32,950 bases of DNA from Deltaproteobacteria bacterium (GTDB lineage Bacteria > Desulfobacterota > B13-G15 > RBG-16-54-18). How positions within the stretch are numbered: position 1 is the first letter of the stretch; each line of letters begins with the position of its first letter. The notes under the pieces are model-generated. The model was not told where the DNA came from. It saw only the letters and a program-made list of their open reading frames with translations, and searched no databases. The stretch lies in assembly GCA_030672385.1 (NCBI GenBank), contig DAOVGN010000094.1, forward strand, positions 1 to 32,950, written 5' to 3'. A program made the position numbers and the translations under genes. Below, piece after piece: positions 27,862-32,950 of the stretch.

Positions 27862-28344
27862 ATGAGGTGCCCTTTTTGTTCCAGTCTGAGCAACCGAGTG
27901 ATTGATAGTCGCTTGAGCAAAGAGGGGGATGAGATACGCCGCCGCCGCGTCTGCAACGACTGCGAGCGGAGGTTCACCACGTATGAGCGGGTGGCCGATG
28001 TGCTTCCCGTGGTGGTGAAGCAGGACGGGCGCCGTGAGCCCTTTTCCCGCGAGAAGATCATGGTTGGCCTGCGAAAGGCCTGTGAGAAGAGACCGGTGAG
28101 CATGGACATCTTGGAAAAGGTGGTGGAGCGGATCGAGGGGTGGGTCCAGGAAAAAGGGGGCAAAGAGATCGCCTCCAGCGAGGTCGGCGAACGCGTTATG
28201 GAGGAGTTGCGCGATCTCGATGAAATTGCCTATGTCAGATTTGCATCGGTCTACCGGCAGTTTAAAGACATCGATCAATTTATGAAGGAGCTTAGGGGGC
28301 TCCTCGATCGGAAGGAACGCAAGGATGTTCACGGGGATCGTTGA
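27862..28344 (+). CDS. nrdR: Ribonucleotide reductase repressor NrdR
   Basis: NrdR is a zinc-ribbon/ATP-cone repressor of ribonucleotide reductase genes. The 160 residues start MRCPFCSSLSNRVIDSR, and the second cysteine pair is in VCNDCERRFTTYERV. The ATP-cone follows (VVKQDGRREPFSREKIMVGL), and DEIAYVRFASVYRQFKDI is the typical C-terminus. It begins right after the deaminase stop, and its last bases overlap ribE by 20 bases. Confidence 0.98.
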   Translation: MRCPFCSSLSNRVIDSRLSKEGDEIRRRRVCNDCERRFTTYERVADVLPVVVKQDGRREPFSREKIMVGLRKACEKRPVSMDILEKVVERIEGWVQEKGGKEIASSEVGERVMEELRDLDEIAYVRFASVYRQFKDIDQFMKELRGLLDRKERKDVHGDR

Positions 28345-28972
28345 GGGGATGGGGAAGGTGGCGAAGGTGCAGCGGCAGGGGGAGCTAGTGCGCTTAAACG
28401 TCGCCCCGCCAGCTGCGTTGACAGATATGGCGGTAGGTGATAGTATTTGCATCAATGGGGCCTGTTTGACGGTGGTCGAGCGAGGGGAGGGGTATATTCA
28501 GGTTGACATCTCCCCGGAGACCTTGGCGAGGACCACACTCGACTCCCTCAAGCCCAACGATGCGGTCAACCTAGAGCGGGCCCTTCGCGTTGGCGACCGT
28601 CTAGGGGGACACCTGGTGGCGGGCCACATCGATGGAACGGGGTCTGTTGTTGCGGATGTGGTAAGGGCGGAGGGCCGGGTGATGACCATCAGGGTTGCAC
28701 CGAAGCTTTCGCAGTACCTCGTGGAGAAGGGATCAGTGGCGGTGGAGGGGGTCAGCCTCACTGTCAGCGGCATGCGAGGAGACGAGTTTCAGGTGACCAT
28801 TATCCCCTATACCGCCCAGAATACCACCCTTGGTGCCAAGCGGGCGGGGGATCGGGTGAACGTAGAGGTCGATATCATTGGAAAATACGTGAAGCGGTTT
28901 GTAGACAAGGCAGACGGCGAAGGAGGTGGGGTTGACTTGGACTTCCTTGCCGAACATGGATTTGTGCCATAG
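28325..28972 (+). CDS. ribE: Riboflavin synthase alpha subunit
   Basis: This enzyme dismutates two 6,7-dimethyl-8-ribityllumazine molecules to riboflavin. The 215-residue protein shows the expected internal duplication: [12 protein letters not shown] and [13 protein letters not shown] in the first lumazine-binding half, and [12 protein letters not shown] with [13 protein letters not shown] in the second. It overlaps the nrdR 3' end. The ribD gene that often precedes it is not present, and no FMN riboswitch is visible because the start lies in coding sequence. Confidence 0.96.
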   Translation: MFTGIVEGMGKVAKVQRQGELVRLNVAPPAALTDMAVGDSICINGACLTVVERGEGYIQVDISPETLARTTLDSLKPNDAVNLERALRVGDRLGGHLVAGHIDGTGSVVADVVRAEGRVMTIRVAPKLSQYLVEKGSVAVEGVSLTVSGMRGDEFQVTIIPYTAQNTTLGAKRAGDRVNVEVDIIGKYVKRFVDKADGEGGGVDLDFLAEHGFVP

Positions 28973-28986
28973 GAGGGAGAGCGAAG

Positions 28987-30195
28987 ATGGTCAGCACCAT
29001 TGAGGAGGCTATAGAGGACATCAAGGCAGGAAAGATGGTCATCCTCGTGGATGACGAGGACAGGGAGAATGAGGGTGACTTGACCATGGCGGCCGAGAAG
29101 GTCACTCCCGAGGCCATCAACTTCATGGCCACGTATGGGCGCGGGCTGATATGCCTCTCTATGACCGAGGAGCAGGTGGAGCAGTTGAGACTCCCCTTGA
29201 TGGTAAATGAGAACACCTCTGCCTTCGGCACGGCCTTTACCGTTTCGGTCGATGCCAGACGAGGGGTGACCACGGGGATATCAGCCGCCGATCGCGCCTT
29301 CACCATCTTGACTACTATTGCCGATGGCGCCAACCAGGAGGACTTGGTTCGGCCAGGGCATGTCTTCCCTCTGAAGGCGAGGAAGGGAGGGGTGCTGGTG
29401 CGCACCGGTCAGACCGAGGGCTCGGTGGATTTGGCTCGACTGGCCGGTCTTAAACCTGCTGGGGTGATCTGTGAGATCATGAGAGAAGATGGCACCATGG
29501 CCAGGATGCCCGATCTGAAGGTGGTTGCCAAGCGGCATGGCCTCAAGATTGTGACCATCGCCGATCTCATCAAGTATAGGCTGCATAAGGAGTCCTTTGT
29601 AAAAAGGGTGGTCACGGTCACTCTCCCTACCACGTATGGAGGGGAGTTCACGGGGATCCTCTATGAGAACGATGTGGACACCAAACATCACCTCGCCCTG
29701 GTGAAGGGAGAGATTGGTCCTGAGGATGAAGTCCTGGTGCGGGTCCATTCCGAGTGTCTGACAGGGGATGTCTTTGGCTCGTTGCGCTGTGACTGTGGGG
29801 AGCAATTGCACGCCGCCATAAGGATGATCGCTCAAGAGGGGAAAGGGGTGCTCCTCTATATGCGCCAGGAGGGACGGGGGATCGGCTTGGCCAACAAACT
29901 CAAGGCCTATTGCCTCCAAGAGCTAGGCAAGGACACGGTGGAGGCCAATAAGGAATTGGGGTTCAAGGCAGATTTGAGGGATTACGGGATTGGGGCCCAG
30001 ATATTGGTCGATTTGGGGTTGCACAAGATCCGTCTCTTGACCAACAACCCCAAAAAGATCATAGGGCTGGAGGGTTATGGAATTGAGGTGGTGGATAGGG
30101 TGCCCATCGAGGTTAGTCCTAGCCGCGAAAATATCAGTTACTTAAAAACCAAACAGAAGAAGATGGGCCATGTCTTGAAGATAGAAGGAGCGTAA
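28987..30195 (+). CDS. ribBA: Bifunctional DHBP synthase / GTP cyclohydrolase II
   Basis: This enzyme supplies both precursors of riboflavin. Residues ~1-200 form the DHBP synthase ([32 protein letters not shown]). Residues ~205-402 form GTP cyclohydrolase II, with the zinc cysteines in [21 protein letters not shown] and the catalytic [15 protein letters not shown]. Both active sites look intact. A GGAGGGAGAG ribosome site precedes the ATG at 28987. Confidence 0.97.
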   Translation: MVSTIEEAIEDIKAGKMVILVDDEDRENEGDLTMAAEKVTPEAINFMATYGRGLICLSMTEEQVEQLRLPLMVNENTSAFGTAFTVSVDARRGVTTGISAADRAFTILTTIADGANQEDLVRPGHVFPLKARKGGVLVRTGQTEGSVDLARLAGLKPAGVICEIMREDGTMARMPDLKVVAKRHGLKIVTIADLIKYRLHKESFVKRVVTVTLPTTYGGEFTGILYENDVDTKHHLALVKGEIGPEDEVLVRVHSECLTGDVFGSLRCDCGEQLHAAIRMIAQEGKGVLLYMRQEGRGIGLANKLKAYCLQELGKDTVEANKELGFKADLRDYGIGAQILVDLGLHKIRLLTNNPKKIIGLEGYGIEVVDRVPIEVSPSRENISYLKTKQKKMGHVLKIEGA

Positions 30196-30196
30196 T

Positions 30197-30676
30197 ATGG
30201 CTAAGATCGTAGAAGGTAGGTTGGCAGCAGATGGTCTGCGCTTTGGGATTGTGGTGAGCCGTTTTAATAGTTTTATCACCGATAGGTTATTAGAGGGGGC
30301 ATTGGATGCTATCAGGAGAAACGGAGTCCACGAGGACGATATCGAGATATTCCGAACTCCTGGTTCCTTTGAGATACCTTCGGTGGTCAGGCATCTGGTG
30401 GAACGGGACAGCTATGACGCCATCATTTGCCTGGGGGCGGTGATCAGAGGGGCTACCCCTCATTTCAGCTATATCAGTGCCGAGGTGACCAAGGGTATCG
30501 CGCAACTTTCCCTTCAGAGCTCCATTCCCATCTCCTTTGGGGTGATCACGGCCGATACGATAGAGCAGGCCATAGAGCGTGCCGGCACCAAAGCAGGCAA
30601 CAAGGGGTGGGATGCAGCCATCTCGGCCATAGAGATGGCGAACCTCTATCGGGAGTTAGGTGTTAAGAAGGGTTGA
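30197..30676 (+). CDS. ribH: 6,7-dimethyl-8-ribityllumazine synthase
   Basis: RibH condenses the RibA/RibD-derived pyrimidine with DHBP to lumazine. The 159 residues include [45 protein letters not shown] and [20 protein letters not shown], all typical. It follows ribBA by one base. Confidence 0.97.
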   Translation: MAKIVEGRLAADGLRFGIVVSRFNSFITDRLLEGALDAIRRNGVHEDDIEIFRTPGSFEIPSVVRHLVERDSYDAIICLGAVIRGATPHFSYISAEVTKGIAQLSLQSSIPISFGVITADTIEQAIERAGTKAGNKGWDAAISAIEMANLYRELGVKKG

Positions 30677-30704
30677 GGCCTGCCCGGCCTGAGATGGATG
30701 TGCG

Positions 30705-31115
30705 GTGGGGAAAAGGCGACGGTCGAGAGAGATCGCTTTGCAGGTACTCTATCAGATGGAGGTCAATCCTCGTGATCCCAACGAGGCCATGGAGCTGTTT
30801 TGTAGGAACTTTCCCACATCGGAGGAGGTGAAGGAGTTTGCAGCCAGGATCGTTGAGGGGGTACACCAGCACAAGGAGGAAATAGACCGATTGATCGAAA
30901 AGTACTCAGAGCATTGGAAGCTGCATAGAATGGACAGGGTGGACAGGAACCTCTTGCGGATGGGGGTTTTCGAACTCATATACTGTGACGACATACCGAT
31001 CAAAGTGGCCTTGAACGAAACCATTGATCTGGGAAAGAAGTTTGGCTCCGAAGAATCGGGGGCGTTTATAAACGGCATCTTGGACAGGATTAGCAAGACC
31101 ACAGGGAGTGGTTAA
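30705..31115 (+). CDS. nusB: Transcription antitermination factor NusB
   Basis: NusB binds boxA RNA with S10 during rRNA transcription. The GTG at 30705 gives 136 residues beginning MGKRRRSREIALQVLYQMEV. The C-terminal half has WKLHRMDRVDRNLLRMGVFEL and IPIKVALNETIDLGKKFGSE, then FINGILDRI, the family signature. Nearby ATG codons are out of frame. The ribH-nusB order is widespread. Confidence 0.96.
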   Translation: MGKRRRSREIALQVLYQMEVNPRDPNEAMELFCRNFPTSEEVKEFAARIVEGVHQHKEEIDRLIEKYSEHWKLHRMDRVDRNLLRMGVFELIYCDDIPIKVALNETIDLGKKFGSEESGAFINGILDRISKTTGSG

Positions 31116-31139
31116 CCTATATAATCGGAGGAGAGGAGC

Positions 31140-32057
31140 ATGGTGCAGAAGGTGGACAGCATATGGATGGATGGAGAGTTCATCCGTTGGGATGAAGCGA
31201 AGGTACATATCCTTACCCACACCCTTCATTACGGTTTGGGGGTCTTCGAGGGGATTCGCTGTTACCTGTGTCACGACGGCCGCTCCGAGGTTTTCCGGTT
31301 GAAGGAGCATATCGATCGACTCTTTGACTCGGCCCTGATCGCAGAGCTAGAGATCCCCTTTTCCCCTGAGGAGATCATGGATGCGTGTAAGGAGATATTA
31401 CGGCTCAATGGCCTCAAGGAAGGGTATATACGGCCCCTCGTCTTTATCGGGGATGGTGTCATGGGGGTTCATCCCCAGGACAACCCCATCAGGGTAGTCA
31501 TCGTGACCTGGGAATGGGGGGCCTATTTAGGTGAGGAGGCCTTACAGCAGGGTACCAGGGTTAAGACCTCTTCTTATACCCGTCACCACGTGAACGTGAT
31601 GATGACCAAGGCCAAGATCTGTGGTAACTACGTAAACTCGGTGTTTGCCAAGCGTGAGGCGGTGCGGCTGGGTTATGACGAGGCCCTGATGCTGGATACC
31701 GATGGATATGTCTCCGAGGCCACCGGGGAGAATATATTCATGGTGAAGAATGGGTTGATCAAGACACCTCCCCTCAGCTCCATCCTGGCTGGGATAACCC
31801 GTGATTCAATTATCACCATCCTCAAGGACAAGGGCCTCGAGTTGGTAGAGCAGCGGTTTACCAGGGATGAGCTCTATACAGCCGATGAGGTCTTTTTTAC
31901 CGGTACAGCGGCTGAGGTTACACCTGTCCGTGAGATAGATGACCGCGCCATCGGTGCGGGCAGACCAGGACCCATCACCAAGGAAATCCAGACCACCTTT
32001 TTCCGGGCCGCACGAGGTGAACTGGAGCAGTATAGTAGGTGGGTCTCATACCTCTAA
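31140..32057 (+). CDS. ilvE: Branched-chain amino acid aminotransferase
   Basis: This fold-type IV PLP enzyme transaminates leucine, isoleucine and valine. The ATG at 31140 follows GGAGGAGAGGAG. The 305 residues show HTLHYGLGVFEGIRCY, RPLVFIGDGVMG, the PLP lysine in KAKICGNYVNSVFAKREA and LDTDGYVSEATGENIFMV. TPPLSSILAGITRDSI and VFFTGTAAEVTPVREID follow. Length is normal. It probably completes the leucine pathway begun by leuA/leuC on the other side of the window. Confidence 0.95.
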   Translation: MVQKVDSIWMDGEFIRWDEAKVHILTHTLHYGLGVFEGIRCYLCHDGRSEVFRLKEHIDRLFDSALIAELEIPFSPEEIMDACKEILRLNGLKEGYIRPLVFIGDGVMGVHPQDNPIRVVIVTWEWGAYLGEEALQQGTRVKTSSYTRHHVNVMMTKAKICGNYVNSVFAKREAVRLGYDEALMLDTDGYVSEATGENIFMVKNGLIKTPPLSSILAGITRDSIITILKDKGLELVEQRFTRDELYTADEVFFTGTAAEVTPVREIDDRAIGAGRPGPITKEIQTTFFRAARGELEQYSRWVSYL

Positions 32058-32075
32058 TTCCATTCTTCCCTGCAG

Positions 32076-32588
32076 ATGTCCCTCGAGCTCCTGATAGATG
32101 GGTATAACCTCATCAGACAATCTCCCTCACTGAGCCAGTTTGAGGCCTTGGGCCTCGAGAAGGGCAGAGAGGCCCTGCTGGAGCGGCTGGCGGCATATAG
32201 GAAGGTACGAGGCCACCGGATAACGGTGGTCTTTGATGGGTGGGGCAGCCCCCATCTCGAGAGCAAACAGATGAGCCAGCAAGAGATCACGGTGGTCTTT
32301 ACCAAACGGGGAGAGACCGCCGACGAGTGGATCAAGCGGAGAGTAGGGGAGGTGAGGGAAGGCGCCGTGGTGACCTCTGATCGGGAGATACAGGGATATG
32401 CCGAGCAAGCCGGAGTCCCCTCCATCTCCTCCCAGGAGTTCGAGCGCAAGATGGAGGAGGCCATCTACTTTGATCTGAAGGGGATCGAACTCAACGATGA
32501 GGGACCGGTTATCAATATCAAGAAGGGTCCTGCTAGGCAGTTGTCCAAAAAAGAGAAAAGGCGGCACGCCCTCTGGAAGAAGCTATGA
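32076..32588 (+). CDS. NYN-domain (YacP/DUF901-like) RNA-binding or nuclease protein
   Basis: This 170-residue protein carries the PIN-like NYN fold: LLIDGYNLIRQ with the first acidic residue, RITVVFDGWGSP with the second, and GAVVTSDREIQGYAEQAG with the third. These acidic positions suggest a metal-dependent RNase, as proposed for YacP (Rae1-like). A basic C-terminal tail, KKGPARQLSKKEKRRHALWK, may bind RNA. It is the last gene of the plus-strand run, and its stop overlaps the stop of convergent plsY. Confidence 0.85.
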   Translation: MSLELLIDGYNLIRQSPSLSQFEALGLEKGREALLERLAAYRKVRGHRITVVFDGWGSPHLESKQMSQQEITVVFTKRGETADEWIKRRVGEVREGAVVTSDREIQGYAEQAGVPSISSQEFERKMEEAIYFDLKGIELNDEGPVINIKKGPARQLSKKEKRRHALWKKL

Positions 32589-32950
32589 TCTTCCCCACAT
32601 CCTGCTCTCCTCACCCCGCAACAGCCTTTGTATGTTTTCGGTATGTCGATAGAAGATCAGCCCCCCGACGATGATGCTTAGGATAAGGTAGGGTTTCGGA
32701 TATCCCAGCAGCCAGATCAGCAGGGGCATAGTTGCAGCGGCCGAGAGTGAACCCACCGAGACCCTCTTGCTTATGAGTACCCCCCCGGCAAAGACCAAGA
32801 GATTGCAACCGATGGCGAGTGGCACCACGGGGAGATAGATCCCCAGGGCCGTGGCCACCCCCTTTCCCCCCCTGAGTCGTAGATATATAGGAAAGAGGTG
32901 TCCCACGAAGGCCCCCAGGGCCACTGCACTAATCCACATCTCTCCCCTGC
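32583..32950 (-). CDS. plsY: Glycerol-3-phosphate acyltransferase PlsY, N-terminus cut by window edge
   Basis: PlsY is the membrane enzyme that transfers the acyl group from acyl-phosphate (made by PlsX) to glycerol 3-phosphate. The frame stays open to the right edge (codons before the internal ATG at 32939 continue), so the start lies outside. The conserved loop GHLFPIYLRLRGGKGVATALG and several hydrophobic helices (VVPLAIGCNLLVFAGGV; MPLLIWLLGY; YLILSIIVGGLIFY) are clear. The C-terminal HTENIQRLLRGEE is typical. About 122 of the usual ~200 residues are present. Confidence 0.93.
   Translation of the reverse strand, partial: RGEMWISAVALGAFVGHLFPIYLRLRGGKGVATALGIYLPVVPLAIGCNLLVFAGGVLISKRVSVGSLSAAATMPLLIWLLGYPKPYLILSIIVGGLIFYRHTENIQRLLRGEESRMWGRS

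Overview
The window looks like chromosomal DNA of a Gram-negative, probably anaerobic bacterium of the Desulfobacterota / deltaproteobacterial type. The indications are a pilB-pilT-pilC-pilS-pilR cluster, an LL-diaminopimelate aminotransferase, an archaeal-type LeuC, and a long operon running from lipid synthesis through nrdR and rib genes to nusB. A TolC/RND pump implies an outer membrane. No rRNA, tRNA, CRISPR array or intact insertion sequence was recognised. Taxonomy is inferred from gene content only.

Layout: (1) 2-1003 (+) is the 3' part of mutL, cut by the window edge and preceded by an artefact-like G/C-only tract. (2) 8023-1000 (-) is the type IV pilus motor operon pilB-pilT-pilC followed by the two-component pair pilS-pilR, with a recognisable promoter and a 5'-UTR hairpin before pilB. 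(3) 8906-8121 (-) is a TIM-barrel sugar-phosphate isomerase-like protein, and 9015-10193 (+) is dapL. (4) 13229-10190 (-) is leuA-leuC-DUF4911 with a good promoter. (5) 13333-19487 (+) is a self-contained, A+T-rich efflux cassette: tetR-type regulator, tolC-type outer membrane protein, adaptor and RND permease, with a promoter and overlapping palindromic operator. (6) 19488-20083 holds no intact gene: a perfect 16-bp inverted repeat, a G+C-rich frameshifted gene remnant and the promoter of the next operon. (7) 20084-32588 (+) is a 17-gene co-directional run: yceD-rpmF-plsX-acyl-CoA dehydrogenase-fabD(frameshifted)-acpP-fabF-rpiB-glyA-dCMP deaminase-nrdR-ribE-ribBA-ribH-nusB-ilvE-NYN/YacP. (8) 32950-32583 (-) is plsY, cut by the right edge.

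How the genes work together: region 7 couples ribosomal and phospholipid/fatty acid synthesis (YceD, L32, PlsX, FabD, ACP, FabF) with one-carbon, nucleotide and riboflavin metabolism. Several expected partners (fabH, fabG, ribD, leuD, leuB, pilA) are not at their usual places. The most unusual part is the efflux cassette. Its adaptor has lost the alpha-hairpin that normally reaches the TolC partner, and its permease has Ser-Asn where AcrB has the proton-relay pair Asp407-Asp408. Together with the compositional break and the scar at its right border, this suggests a horizontally acquired, mechanistically non-canonical RND pump.
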